Positions 34,924 through 45,042 are shown, numbered from the stretch's first letter. The stretch is 64,000 nucleotides of DNA from Nitrospira sp. (GCA_005116835.1 SWDM01000013.1:1-64000); one strand, 5' to 3'. Notes: generated by a model from the letters alone, not told the origin. Made by a program: numbers and translations.

Positions 34924-36864
34924 CTATCTGCCGCTTCCTGCTTGAGCTGTCGTATGCAGAGCGATCCGATCCGTCCAGTTTGGGTCACGATCGATAAAGA
35001 TCTTGAACCACAGCTCCACATTCACCAGCGGCCACGTCAAGTTGCCGTAGTGGCAGGCCTGCTTCAGGGTCTCAGGCTTAAAAATCCCCCGCTGTCGGCT
35101 TTCCGGGGCAATCAGGACCGACTCCGTAAATTCCTTCATCTCACGAGACATCCAGAAATTATCCGGAACGGGAAAATTGCATTTGTCTTTCCTATTCCAC
35201 ACTTCTTTCGGAAGCAGTTCCGAGGCAACCTGCCGTAAAAGATGCTTGGGCACGAGCCCTCGCACCTTTTGCTCCGGCGGCACCGTGGCGAGAAATTCGG
35301 CGATACGATAGTCGAGAAGGGGAACTCTGGACTCGATCGATAGAGCCATGCTGACGCGATCCTCGAGATGCAGCAGGCTGGGAAGATACGTCACGAGATC
35401 ATGATAGAGACATTGATCCAGGACTTGATCGGTATCGGTTTCCTGAAACGGCTTATTATAATCGTCAGCAGGAGTATATCCATCGAGGCCCTTCATGAAA
35501 TCAGTTTGGAAGACAGGATTACCCTTGGGCCATTGATTGCAGTGCAGTTTGATCCAGATGTCTTGGAGAGTTCTCTCTGGAGTGAACAACTGCTCTTTGA
35601 CTGACTTACACAAACCCACCATACCGGGGCCGAGCAGCGACTTGAGCAGAGACCTCTCAATAGGAGCTTTGGCTACGCGCTGTGAGTAGTTCTGCCGAGC
35701 AAACATATCCGCATGTCCAAAACTGGCCTGAAATTGCGCTGGGTAGCCCGCGAACAACTCGTCGCCCCCATGTCCCGTCAGGGACACCTTGACGTGGCGC
35801 TGGGCCAGTTGGGAAGCCGTGAAATAGGCGAACCCGCCTTGGGAAGCCATCGGAACATCCATATGCCAGAGCAGGTATGGAAGCCGGTTTGCCATATCCA
35901 TGGGGTTGGGTTCGCCTTCGCAATACTCGGCACCCACATGCCTGGCTACGTCCTTGGCAAAATGCGTCTCGTCCAAGAACCCTTGTTCCGTAAACCGAAT
36001 TGAAAATGTTTTGAGTCCTTCGCGATGCCGCGCGGCCAGGGCAGCCACCGTGCTGGAATCCAGCCCTCCGCTCAGATGAGATCCTAGGGCTGCATCACTT
36101 CGGCAATGGATCTTGACGGATTCGTCCAACCGATAGAGCAGCTCTTCTTTCACCGCTTCGTCGGATCGCGAACGGTCATAGTTGTAATGCTGCTGCCAGT
36201 ATTTCCGGATCACAGGCCGACCGGTTTCCAGATCAACGCTCAGCCAATGCCCCGGTTCAACCTCACGGATGTTCCGAAACATCGTCTTGCCCTTCAAGGC
36301 CCTGCCGCAGAACATATAGTCAGCTAATGCCTGGGGATCGAGCGCTCTCGGAACATCAGGATCCTCAAGGATCGCTTTGATCTCGGAAGCCAGGATCAGT
36401 TTCGTTGGGCTCAGGTAATAATAAAGCGGCTTGATGCCCATCCGATCCCTGGCCGCAAACAACCGGCGGCGGCGACGATCCCAGAGAACGAACGAAAACA
36501 TCCCGTTGAACCGGTTGACGCAATCCTCCCCCTCTTCCTCGTATTGATGGAGAATAACTTCGGTGTCTGAGGTCGACGAAAATCGATGGCCCTTCGCTTT
36601 CAACGCTTGCGTCAATTCAAGGTAGTTGTAGATCTCGCCGTTGAAGACCACTCGAACCGATCCATCCTCGTTCGACATGGGCTGGTGGCCGCTTTCAGAA
36701 AGATCGATAATCGATAAGCGGCGATGCCCCAGGCCGACAGGACCATCGACATACAGCCCTTCGTCATCCGGCCCCCGGTGATGCAGCATGTCCCGCATGG
36801 CCGCCAAACGACGGCTGTCCACTGCCGTCCGGTCAAAATTTATCGCTGCGACAATCCCACACAT
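34924..36864 (-). CDS. AsnB-type glutamine-dependent amidotransferase (copy 2)
   Basis: The 646-residue protein has nucleophile Cys2 (MCGIVAAI), HHRGPDDEGLYVDGPVGLGH, VVFNGEIYNYLEL, and synthetase P-loop LSGGLDSSTVAAL near residue 268. It then has SLTGHGGDELFAGYPAQF and RVSMALSIESRVPLLDYRI. It is closer to the XrtA/exosortase-system amidotransferase type than copy 1 at 15112. Both copies look catalytically complete, so the locus probably carries two distinct amidation steps, for example on uronic acids. ATG 36864 with AAAGGA upstream. It sits between the FkbM methyltransferase and deacetylase genes. Confidence 0.88.
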   Translation of the reverse strand: MCGIVAAINFDRTAVDSRRLAAMRDMLHHRGPDDEGLYVDGPVGLGHRRLSIIDLSESGHQPMSNEDGSVRVVFNGEIYNYLELTQALKAKGHRFSSTSDTEVILHQYEEEGEDCVNRFNGMFSFVLWDRRRRRLFAARDRMGIKPLYYYLSPTKLILASEIKAILEDPDVPRALDPQALADYMFCGRALKGKTMFRNIREVEPGHWLSVDLETGRPVIRKYWQQHYNYDRSRSDEAVKEELLYRLDESVKIHCRSDAALGSHLSGGLDSSTVAALAARHREGLKTFSIRFTEQGFLDETHFAKDVARHVGAEYCEGEPNPMDMANRLPYLLWHMDVPMASQGGFAYFTASQLAQRHVKVSLTGHGGDELFAGYPAQFQASFGHADMFARQNYSQRVAKAPIERSLLKSLLGPGMVGLCKSVKEQLFTPERTLQDIWIKLHCNQWPKGNPVFQTDFMKGLDGYTPADDYNKPFQETDTDQVLDQCLYHDLVTYLPSLLHLEDRVSMALSIESRVPLLDYRIAEFLATVPPEQKVRGLVPKHLLRQVASELLPKEVWNRKDKCNFPVPDNFWMSREMKEFTESVLIAPESRQRGIFKPETLKQACHYGNLTWPLVNVELWFKIFIDRDPNWTDRIALHTTAQAGSGR

Positions 36865-37042
36865 ATTCGATCAATCCTTTCGCTCACCATTTATCCGCGC
36901 AGAACCATTCAGCGGCAGCCCACTCTGTTCGGAAATCAGAGTGAAGATTCATACAAGCTGCACGGCGATGATGGAAACCCAGGAGAACCAGACAACAGGA
37001 ATCGAATCGAACGTCGACCAAGAAAACAGCAACGATTCATTT

Positions 37043-37993
37043 TTAGTGCGGCAGGGCTTCCCGCATTGAAACAATCCGCTCGAGCATCATCGACCTGTCC
37101 GGCACACAGAGAACGTTAGAATATCCACCGGCCTCATTGGCCATCTCCAGGCCTTTGATTTCTTCATATCCGCCCTTATCGATGGAAAAAAACCGGTAGG
37201 GTACATGCTCTCGGATTTTCCGAAGAAGATCGGCCGGTGAATATCCGGCCATAGCAAAGATGACAGGGTTGACTTCGAGTAGAATGGTCGGGAAAAACTT
37301 CTTCAAGGTGGTAGAAGCCCCTTTGATGAAGGCCATTTCTGCTCCTTCTGCATCGCACTTGATAAAATCACATCCGCTCAGACGGTTCTTCAAGACGTAC
37401 GCATCCAGGGTTGTGACATCGCACGTCGATTGAACCGACGACGTGGTCGGCTCCCTGACGGTAGACGCATTACCACAGGGTTCATCGGGAAAATAGTGCA
37501 TGGTTACTGTACCGTCTCTGTCACCAAGCGCAATACTATTCAGCTTTACGTTTGTGCACGCGTTTAACCGGCAGTTCGTCTCAAGCACATGATGTGTGTT
37601 GATTACCGGCTCAAACGCGTGGACGGTGCCGCGGGGGCCTACGAGCTGGCTTAGGAGCGTGGTATACCAGCCGATATTCGCTCCAACGTCGATCGCAATA
37701 TTGCCTTGAGATAGACATTGCGTAACGACCCTCGTCTCTATCGGTTCATACGATCCCAGGCCAAGCAATCCCATATGATATTGCTTTTCCTTCGGATCCA
37801 CACAAAACTTTCTCCCGTCACGGGAACGAACAATCATTCGATGCTCATCCGAGAGCAAGCGCGCGAACCTTGTGACCATCTCGTCGACCCGCCAGAGTCC
37901 CTTTCGGAACGGCGTGTACAGCGAGTACCCTCTCAAGAGGCGAATCACGATCAAGCATAAACCGTCGTGGATTCCTCGTGTTGTACGATTCAT
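37043..37993 (-). CDS. FkbM-family SAM-dependent methyltransferase
   Basis: The 316-residue protein has the FkbM core: NIAIDVGANIGWYTTLLSQL (SAM motif I), VHAFEPVINTHHVLETN, VKLNSIALGDRDGTVTMHYF, DFIKCDAEGAEMAFIKGA and ILLEVNPVIFAMAGYSP. FkbM enzymes O-methylate small molecules and sugars. Residues 1-60 form a basic N-terminal region that may touch the membrane. ATG 37993 has GGGGAGA six bases upstream. It probably adds an O-methyl group to a sugar residue of the glycan. Confidence 0.9.
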   Translation of the reverse strand: MNRTTRGIHDGLCLIVIRLLRGYSLYTPFRKGLWRVDEMVTRFARLLSDEHRMIVRSRDGRKFCVDPKEKQYHMGLLGLGSYEPIETRVVTQCLSQGNIAIDVGANIGWYTTLLSQLVGPRGTVHAFEPVINTHHVLETNCRLNACTNVKLNSIALGDRDGTVTMHYFPDEPCGNASTVREPTTSSVQSTCDVTTLDAYVLKNRLSGCDFIKCDAEGAEMAFIKGASTTLKKFFPTILLEVNPVIFAMAGYSPADLLRKIREHVPYRFFSIDKGGYEEIKGLEMANEAGGYSNVLCVPDRSMMLERIVSMREALPH

Positions 37994-38080
37994 GGAATCT
38001 CCCCGCTTTCTCTCAGTAATGAGAACGCCAGGCCCGGGCCGTTTCGCACATTCCCTCCGGCCTGCTTCTCCGGTGTTAAC

Positions 38081-39532
38081 TTAAACCCTACCCACAACCC
38101 ATCGCCCCAGCTGCATCACCTCGCCGACCAGCCGCCCCCCTTGCCAGAACATGAGGCCCAGATAGGCAAGCCCGCCGATTCCAATCGCCAATATCAAACG
38201 TAGCAGATGGCTCATGGTATCGCCGACATGAACCGAGGAATGAAACATCACCACAACAATCGCCATCGCCAAGGTAGCCTTAAATACCGGCGCCACCTCA
38301 GCCACAATTGCACTCCAACTGAGGCTCAATTCTGCGAGAGCCTTATGCACCATCCACGCCATCATGGCCGGATAGACGAGAGCCCAAACCAAGGCAACCC
38401 CCATTGCGCCAGACCAGGCTGCGCCGGCCCAAAATGCAAACGGCATGACCAGTACTAAGGCGGCCGTCCACCGGAACAACACCGAGGCACGATACCGCGC
38501 GATCAAGACAGGGGGAAACAACGTTTCGAGCGAACGAAATACCGCGGTGCAGCACAAGACCTGAAGCACCGGTACTAACGGCAACCACTTCTCCGTCAAC
38601 GCGACCCAGACAAGATCTTCGGCGACCAGTGCAAGCCCGATGCACAGCGGGAGTGTCAAACAGGAAACAATCCGTATCTGCCGCAGGAGCACCGAGCGCA
38701 TTTGTTCGACGTTGTCCTGGAGCCCCGCCATAACCGGAAAGGCAAGCTGATTCACGACCACCGAGATTTTATGTACGGGTAACAAGGCGAGCTGTTTCGC
38801 CATTGAAAACAGACCCAGCACACCCTCCCCTGAACATTTTCCAAGCACGAGGGCATCCATTTGGTCGTAGACGGCCCAGCAGATACTGCCGCCGAACTTG
38901 GCCGAACTGAATCCCAGGATGGCCTTCAGGCGAAGGCTCCCCATCCGTATACCCGGTCTCCAAGAGGAAAATTTGAATGTGAGAAGACTCTGGATGAACG
39001 CCATCAACAACATGCCGGTTACCAATGTCCATACACCGGTACCGGAAGTAGCCAGTATGACCTGCACCGGCAACGCGATACCGACAGACACAATTTCGGC
39101 CTGTGAAGTCTTGTCCAGAGACAGTGCTTTGCGTAACAGACTGTCCGGAACGATCCTGACGGCGGTTAACGGCAAGGTCAGGCTGACGACTCGCAGGACC
39201 TGACAAAGGAGTGGGACACCAAACCAGTCGGCGATTGCCGGTGCAGCAGCATAGAGGAGCAGGTACCCGACTATAGCCGTTACCAACGTGCCCCAGAAGC
39301 ACATGTTCAGTTCACGTTCATCAAGATTCTTAAATTGAATGACCGCCGCGCCTAACCCCATTTCAACCAACAACGCCAACGTGCCTACCCATATGCCGGT
39401 CATGGCCATGAGGCCGTAGTCGTTCGGATCGAGCAGCCTGGCAATGTACAGCGTGCTCAAAAATGAGAGGAATTGGACGAACCCTTTCGACCATCCGACC
39501 CAAAATACCGCTTTGGCGATACGATCTTTCAT
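38081..39532 (-). CDS. lipid-linked oligosaccharide flippase (Wzx/MATE-like), copy 1
   Basis: I use ATG 39532, which begins MKDRIAKAVFWVGWSKG, the normal start of this family. The frame extends to 39730, but those 66 residues are Pro/Arg-rich, non-hydrophobic and overlap the neighbouring flippase gene. The 483-residue protein has about 14 membrane spans, with LYIARLLDPNDYGLMAM in span 2 as in polysaccharide biosynthesis (PST/WzxC-type) exporters. It would flip undecaprenyl-linked units to the periplasm. The other copy lies immediately upstream in the same strand. Confidence 0.87.
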   Translation of the reverse strand: MKDRIAKAVFWVGWSKGFVQFLSFLSTLYIARLLDPNDYGLMAMTGIWVGTLALLVEMGLGAAVIQFKNLDERELNMCFWGTLVTAIVGYLLLYAAAPAIADWFGVPLLCQVLRVVSLTLPLTAVRIVPDSLLRKALSLDKTSQAEIVSVGIALPVQVILATSGTGVWTLVTGMLLMAFIQSLLTFKFSSWRPGIRMGSLRLKAILGFSSAKFGGSICWAVYDQMDALVLGKCSGEGVLGLFSMAKQLALLPVHKISVVVNQLAFPVMAGLQDNVEQMRSVLLRQIRIVSCLTLPLCIGLALVAEDLVWVALTEKWLPLVPVLQVLCCTAVFRSLETLFPPVLIARYRASVLFRWTAALVLVMPFAFWAGAAWSGAMGVALVWALVYPAMMAWMVHKALAELSLSWSAIVAEVAPVFKATLAMAIVVVMFHSSVHVGDTMSHLLRLILAIGIGGLAYLGLMFWQGGRLVGEVMQLGRWVVGRV

Positions 39533-39692
39533 GAGGCAGCGTTCCACAACTTTCAAATACAACTCACCGACATTACAGCCGGCGCCGATAAACGATAAAC
39601 CGCCTTGCCGGCGTATACCTGGAAACCGGGGCTCATTGGGGATATTCCGCTTAGGCAGAGCCAATACCGAGGGGACCGTATCGACGGTCGGT

Positions 39693-41207
39693 CTAAACTC
39701 TGCGTATCGATGAAGAATGCGACGGCTCAATCGATGGGTTCGAGTGCGTTAGATACGCGGTGAATCGGCTCAGATGCTCTCGGATCTCGGCAGACTGTTC
39801 CTTGTCAAAGATCATGATCAGGGCGAGATACACCACAGCCCCCAACAGGGTCTGTAGAGTCAGGGAACAGAGCGGCCACGGAGTCACAAACATCTTTCCA
39901 AATAGCCAGAGTGAAGCGAGCATGATGGCGCCGGCGAAAAATGGGAAACGAATTTCGCCTAAGTAGTCGCGGACCGATATACCCAGCACCCGAAGGTTTC
40001 GAATTGTCGTGATCCCAAACACGACCGGATAGGCCACCAGCCAGGATATGCAAACGCCAATGACGCCATACTGAACCCCGACTAGAAATGCCGACGCCAT
40101 TGCGACTGAGGCGATCACCATATTGACGAGATTGACCGTGGGACGATTGATCGCGAGGACAGCTGGGGGAAGAATAGGGCTCAACGCCCTGAGCGGAAGA
40201 GTCAGGCAAAGCAGCTGGAAGGGAACAACGAACGATTCCCACTTCGAACCGAGGATCAGCGGAAGACCAAGCGGCGCCACAGCCGCCATACCCAGAAAGA
40301 CCGGGACACCGGCAAATGCAATGGCACGAACGGTCTTGAGAATGTTTGTCCTGATCTGTTCTTTGTTATCCTGGATCCTGGCATAGGATGCAAACGAAAT
40401 TTGAGAGATGATCGGCAGCACCTTCTCCATCGGAATGACGGCCAACGATTGGGCTACAGCGTAGCCCCCCAAGACCACACCGCCCAGGAACTTTCCTACA
40501 ATGACATTGTCCGACTGGGTAGACACATAATAAAGCAGCCGTGAGCCCGTCTCGTTCAGACCGAACCACAGGAGCTTCCCCGATCCCCGAAGGTCAAACA
40601 GCGGGGCGATCCAACGGGGGCGCGTAACATTAAAGGCCAGCGCCTTGATGCCGAACAACGCCATCTGTCCGACGATCAACGACCATACCCCTAGTCCATT
40701 CAGAGCAAGAACCAGTGTCAGCAGTGTCGCGGCAAGATTGGCAAACACTTCAATCTGGGCCTTAATCTTGAAATTCATCTCTCGAATGAACAGGGCCTGC
40801 GGAACCACATAGGCCATCGCCAGAAACATGCTGCAGGATAGAACTCGGATCATCGTGACCAGTTCAGGCGTGTCGTAGAATTCGGCCACCCACGGCGCCG
40901 AGGCATAAGAAACGATCACCCCGATCAGACCGGTAATCAGCACCCAGGTAAAGATCTGCCGGATCTCCCGCTCCGTCAATTCTTTCGCTTGGATGAGGGC
41001 TGCACCGATCCCCAGTTCACTGATACTCATCAGCAACGTGACAAAACCGGCCGTCATCGCCATCAAGCCGTAATCGGCAGGCGACAGCAGCCGAATGACA
41101 CAAATCGTCGAAATCCAAGAAATGAATTGGACGATGAACGTACCGATGCTGAGCCAGAGGAATCCTCTGAAGACCTTGGCGCGAAATGTAGTTTCTTCAA
41201 ACGCCAT
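39693..41207 (-). CDS. lipid-linked oligosaccharide flippase (Wzx/MATE-like), copy 2
   Basis: The 504-residue protein has about 14 membrane spans and the WzxC-type motif ICVIRLLSPADYGLMAM. Its N-terminal MAFEETTFRAKVFRGFLWL is typical. ATG 41207 overlaps the previous gene's stop by 11 bases; GTG 41213 is an alternative. It shares the same fold and many residues with copy 1 but is clearly distinct, so two substrates, or two stages of repeat-unit assembly, are possible. Confidence 0.88.
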   Translation of the reverse strand: MAFEETTFRAKVFRGFLWLSIGTFIVQFISWISTICVIRLLSPADYGLMAMTAGFVTLLMSISELGIGAALIQAKELTEREIRQIFTWVLITGLIGVIVSYASAPWVAEFYDTPELVTMIRVLSCSMFLAMAYVVPQALFIREMNFKIKAQIEVFANLAATLLTLVLALNGLGVWSLIVGQMALFGIKALAFNVTRPRWIAPLFDLRGSGKLLWFGLNETGSRLLYYVSTQSDNVIVGKFLGGVVLGGYAVAQSLAVIPMEKVLPIISQISFASYARIQDNKEQIRTNILKTVRAIAFAGVPVFLGMAAVAPLGLPLILGSKWESFVVPFQLLCLTLPLRALSPILPPAVLAINRPTVNLVNMVIASVAMASAFLVGVQYGVIGVCISWLVAYPVVFGITTIRNLRVLGISVRDYLGEIRFPFFAGAIMLASLWLFGKMFVTPWPLCSLTLQTLLGAVVYLALIMIFDKEQSAEIREHLSRFTAYLTHSNPSIEPSHSSSIRRV

Positions 41208-42405
41208 GATCACCGTTGTTGGTCAACGACCGTTCGAGCATCTGGGCATCCACGAAAAATTTGACGGCCCAATTGAGGATTTCGAATCGCCCGTACGCAC
41301 CCTGAATCGGGTGAGACCCGCTGATGCCTCCATACAGGCCCGGATGGTCGGTATGCAAAAACTGGATCTTTCTGAGCGCGGCGTTGGTTCGTTTCATCCC
41401 CGCGAGATATTCCGGTTGACCGGTTATTTGGTACAACCGCCCCCAGATTCCTGCCATCTGCGCCTCTCCTGTCAGGCATCGCCAGTCAACAGCAGGCTCC
41501 CATCGCTCATTGAACCGGCCGGCCAGAGTCCCGTCCGGTCGTTGCCTCGCCAACACAGCATCGGCAGCCCTCCGAGCCTTCGCTAGATACTCCTGATTCT
41601 TCATAATCGCGCCGATTTCCATGATTCCCCTGATGCAGTAGGCGATCGTGTGGGTTAGGGGACGATCCGGCTGCGTCAGGCAGTTTGATTGAAACCAGCC
41701 GTTCTCGTTCTGCTGCCCGAGGGCGAATTCGACGTTTCGGATCGCGGCTGCTTCAAACTCTTCATCTCCCGTTACAAGCGCCAGCTCCATCAGCGCCCAC
41801 GCAGTCCTGGTATTGTAGCTATACGAGCTCATTCGGGAGTTATTGGTAAAGTCGGAGAGCGACTTTCTCCAGGCACCGTCTTCGTCCTGCTGGGAAATTA
41901 AGAACTTTCCGGCCTTGACCGCAGATACCAAATAGGTCGATTGCCCGGTCTCCTGGAATGCCCGAATCCACCCGAAAATTACCTGACCGGTATTGAAGAT
42001 CGCGGGAGAGGGCGTCTGATCGATCATGCCGCCCTGCACCGCTCCGCTTTCCAGCTGAACTCGGCATTCCCAATCGGCCATCCGCACGGCCCGATCGGCA
42101 AATTCCTGCCGGTTGACCAAACGGCCATAATCGAAGAGCGTGGGAATGATATACCCCGTGGTCTCGGGATACGGAGCAAACCAGCCCCTTCGTTTAAAAA
42201 ATGGATGGTACACCAAGGAATAACTGCGGGCGACGCCTCCACCATGAAACGCATCCTGCGCATGGCAAATCCAATCGACACCGGCCTCAATATGCTTCAT
42301 GGGATCCCGCTCTTCCGAACGCGCCCCGCCAAGATACATCTTGATCAGCTCGTGATCGATGAAGGAGGAGTAATACTTTACTTGTTGCGCGATAGACGAA
42401 ATCAT
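41197..42405 (-). CDS. alpha/alpha-toroid protein of unknown substrate
   Basis: The 402-residue protein repeats helical hairpins with the pattern aromatic-Gly-x-x-aromatic: ETTGYIIPTLFDYGRL, NTGQVIFGWIRAFQETG, YNTRTAWALMELALVTGD, TIAYCIRGIMEIGAI and GEAQMAGIWGRLYQITG. This is an (alpha/alpha)6 toroid as in terpene cyclases, six-hairpin glycosidases and polysaccharide lyases. I see no DxDD cyclase motif. No signal peptide, so it is likely cytoplasmic. A glycoside-active or scaffold role in glycan assembly is a guess. ATG 42405 overlaps the adenylating enzyme's stop as ATGA, so the two are translationally coupled and may work together. Confidence 0.72.
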   Translation of the reverse strand: MISSIAQQVKYYSSFIDHELIKMYLGGARSEERDPMKHIEAGVDWICHAQDAFHGGGVARSYSLVYHPFFKRRGWFAPYPETTGYIIPTLFDYGRLVNRQEFADRAVRMADWECRVQLESGAVQGGMIDQTPSPAIFNTGQVIFGWIRAFQETGQSTYLVSAVKAGKFLISQQDEDGAWRKSLSDFTNNSRMSSYSYNTRTAWALMELALVTGDEEFEAAAIRNVEFALGQQNENGWFQSNCLTQPDRPLTHTIAYCIRGIMEIGAIMKNQEYLAKARRAADAVLARQRPDGTLAGRFNERWEPAVDWRCLTGEAQMAGIWGRLYQITGQPEYLAGMKRTNAALRKIQFLHTDHPGLYGGISGSHPIQGAYGRFEILNWAVKFFVDAQMLERSLTNNGDHGV

Positions 42406-43808
42406 CGTGGTGCCTCCTGCATTTTCACCTCGGAGACGACAAGTTTGTATTTCCCCCCCCGAGTGAAGGGAATGTGTTCAACATATTCCACATCAATCGA
42501 CGTATCCGGCCCGAACCGCTCGTGAATCGTTTGCAGCATCGGGGCAAGATTTTTCTCGGCGAACGAAGAGGCCCTGACGATCCGGATCTTAAATGTGTCC
42601 AACTTCTCCTGAATAACCTGGTACTGCTTGACACCTTCAATCCAGTGAAATGTCGCGAAGAGTTGGCCGTTGACATAGCCGCCCATTCGAGTTGGAAGCT
42701 GATCGATAATCCGTCCGCTGAGGTCTACAATCCGGCTGAGACCACGTCCACAGGTACACTGCTCCTCTATGACGCGGCCCGTGTCGCCCGTCTCATACCG
42801 CAGCAACGGCATCCCGCGGTTGATCAAGTCCGTGACGATTAACTGCCTGTTTCCGGCCGAATCCGCGATGGACTCCATGTGAAGAATTTCCTGATTGAGA
42901 TGGAGGCCCTCACGCACAGGGCACTCGATAGCCACAATCCCCGTTTCGCTGAGACCATACCGATTGTAGACCGGACATCCGAACACCCGTTCCAACAGTT
43001 CACGCTGGTGGGGATAGAGGGTTTCGGAGGAGACGATCACAGAACGGGGCGCAACATCTCCGAGACCGTTGGCCTCCATATATTGCGCAAACATGTACAG
43101 GGTACTGACGTAGGAGATCACGACGTCCGGCTGGAATGCTCGCAGCCGCTTATACATCGTGCCCATCTCCGGTTCGGTCATCAACGTGGGATCCACCCTC
43201 AGCGTCTGGTTGTCCACGCCCACACGGGCATGTATCGCCTGCTTCAACTTTGCTAAGCCTGAAGAGGGAGCCTGATGCGTTCCCGTGGCAAGCCGGACCT
43301 GATCCCCTTCGATGACGAACGGGCTATCACGCCATAAATAAAACAGCTTCTGCCCAAGTTCGTATCCCGCAATTCCAGTGAGCCTTTTCCCTGCGGCTGT
43401 CCTGATTCGATTGCTGGACTTTTCCTGGATATACGTGGTCGGCTGGCCGCTGGAGCCGCTGGTGATCCCCTTCGCCAATTCGGCACGCGGAATGTTCGAC
43501 GCCGTCAGATCCGCCAGCCTTTCCTGAAGCGTGCGCTTCGTCATGGTCGGAAATTTTGTAAAATCTTCGAATGAACGGAAATCCCTTGGCTCCGCCCCCA
43601 TCTCCTTGAACTTTTCCTGGTAGTACGGGACATGCTGATAGGCATGTTCCAGGAGACGACTCAGCCGCTCCCATTGCATCGCCTTGAGACGCTCCTGAGA
43701 AAGCCATTGTGAACGCTCAAAGGTCCGAATATTTCTAATCAAGTCAGACCCGTGCCACCAATGATACAAAGGCAAACTGACGTGTTTGACAAAGGGTGCG
43801 TAAATCAT
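42402..43808 (-). CDS. CapK/PaaK-like adenylate-forming enzyme
   Basis: The 468-residue protein belongs to the phenylacetate-CoA ligase (PaaK)/CapK group. Motifs: the AMP/ATP loop KGITSGSSGQPTTYIQEK, VYNRYGLSETGIVAIEC and LLRYETGDTGRVIEEQC. These enzymes activate a carboxylate as the acyl-adenylate and may pass it to CoA or another acceptor. In capsule loci the substrate is unknown. ATG 43808 with AAGGAT five bases before it was preferred over 43838, which would overlap the ATP-grasp gene. It is coupled to the toroid gene downstream and adjacent to an ATP-grasp ligase upstream, so a carboxylic side group on the glycan is plausible. Confidence 0.85.
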   Translation of the reverse strand: MIYAPFVKHVSLPLYHWWHGSDLIRNIRTFERSQWLSQERLKAMQWERLSRLLEHAYQHVPYYQEKFKEMGAEPRDFRSFEDFTKFPTMTKRTLQERLADLTASNIPRAELAKGITSGSSGQPTTYIQEKSSNRIRTAAGKRLTGIAGYELGQKLFYLWRDSPFVIEGDQVRLATGTHQAPSSGLAKLKQAIHARVGVDNQTLRVDPTLMTEPEMGTMYKRLRAFQPDVVISYVSTLYMFAQYMEANGLGDVAPRSVIVSSETLYPHQRELLERVFGCPVYNRYGLSETGIVAIECPVREGLHLNQEILHMESIADSAGNRQLIVTDLINRGMPLLRYETGDTGRVIEEQCTCGRGLSRIVDLSGRIIDQLPTRMGGYVNGQLFATFHWIEGVKQYQVIQEKLDTFKIRIVRASSFAEKNLAPMLQTIHERFGPDTSIDVEYVEHIPFTRGGKYKLVVSEVKMQEAPR

Positions 43809-43815
43809 TCTATCC

Positions 43816-45042
43816 TTATCCTTCTGCTTTGGGCCCAACCGCCCTTTTATTTGCGCGATTCCAGAAATACATGAAAATCTTTCGAGCCTCTTGAAGGCCC
43901 GGAGACCAATCGTCCCAGGACCAAATATCCCCTTTCACCCGCCAACGAAGGCCATCGAGTAGGAAATCGACACATTCTCTCCACCTTGGCGCCAATGGCA
44001 CGCTGCTGAAGGGGAAATCGTTGCGGAGCACCAGTTCCAGCCGCTTGAGATCGGCATGCAGATACTGGCTGGCAATCTTGAGGCGATAGGCCTGAGCCTG
44101 CTGAACAGGCCTCCCCTGTCGGCTTTCATACAGCCAAAACGGAAAGTCCATCCCTGCGTGCAGTGAACCGGGAAGGGAGGCCCAGAAACGGCCGTTGACC
44201 TCCATCAAGACAACATCCTGAGTGCCCGGCACAGCCTTCCACTCGACCTGCGCAACGCCTTCCCACCCCATAGCTTGCAGAAAGCGGATCGAGTAGTCCT
44301 GCACCTTCGGCCAAATCGGCATGCTTTCGTACCGCACCGGCACTCCCCCAGTCGGCATAAACTCCCGACCGCGGTGATACTGATAACAGGCCAGCGGCTG
44401 GCCTCCATGCATGAGCACGCCGAACCCAATCCCGTGCCCCACACAGAACTCCTGCACAATCGGCACCACCGAATGCCGAAAATAGATGCCGAGGAGCTTC
44501 CGTAGCGAGTCCTCGTCGTTCACGAACGTAACCTTGAAGTCATAGGATGATCCTGATGTGCCAAGCGGTTTTTGATTCGGTTTAACGACGACGGGAAAGT
44601 GAAGCCCCCCAATGCGCGCATCTACCTCCTGCATGGAGCATGGAACCATCGTCTTGGGAATCGGAATCTCATGCTGCTGAGCAAGCAGATATTGACCTCG
44701 TTTATCGAGGGCCAGAGCCACCGCCTCGCGGGAGGCCGTGGCAAGCGGCGCGATCGCCTCGATCTCGTCCCGGTGCTCGTTGAGAACCGCCACTGTGGAC
44801 TCGACGACCGGAATCACGAGGCGAACACGAAACCGCCTTGCCGCCTCGCAGATCGAATCTACGAACGCTTTCGGTTGCTCAAACGGCGACGGATAGACCC
44901 ACTGGGCTGCTGCATACCGGGAACTAAATCCCAGGCTGTCCGTAGCCGGTCCGGCCGCCACCACTGAGATGCCGTGCCGTCCGAGAGAACGGATGACCGC
45001 CAGGCCTTGTCGCTGATCTGCTCCTGTTACTAATACATCCAT
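43816..45042 (-). CDS. ATP-grasp carboxylate ligase
   Basis: The 408-residue protein has an N-terminal Rossmann-like lobe (VTGADQRQGLAVIRSLG), then ATP-grasp core FPVVVKPNQKPLGTSGSSYD, PIVQEFCVGHGIGFGVLMHG and metal-binding VVLMEVNGRFWASLPG. It is a paralogue of the ATP-grasp half of the fusion protein at 27238, but without the phosphatase. Such enzymes form an acyl-phosphate and join a carboxylate to an amine or other nucleophile. ATG 45042 has GTAAGG upstream. It directly precedes the CapK-like gene in transcription order. Confidence 0.87.
   Translation of the reverse strand: MDVLVTGADQRQGLAVIRSLGRHGISVVAAGPATDSLGFSSRYAAAQWVYPSPFEQPKAFVDSICEAARRFRVRLVIPVVESTVAVLNEHRDEIEAIAPLATASREAVALALDKRGQYLLAQQHEIPIPKTMVPCSMQEVDARIGGLHFPVVVKPNQKPLGTSGSSYDFKVTFVNDEDSLRKLLGIYFRHSVVPIVQEFCVGHGIGFGVLMHGGQPLACYQYHRGREFMPTGGVPVRYESMPIWPKVQDYSIRFLQAMGWEGVAQVEWKAVPGTQDVVLMEVNGRFWASLPGSLHAGMDFPFWLYESRQGRPVQQAQAYRLKIASQYLHADLKRLELVLRNDFPFSSVPLAPRWRECVDFLLDGLRWRVKGDIWSWDDWSPGLQEARKIFMYFWNRANKRAVGPKAEG

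Noticed and set aside
39533-39730. 66-residue N-terminal extension of the first flippase
   Set aside because: Non-hydrophobic Pro/Arg-rich, overlaps the neighbour, and the family start lies at 39532.
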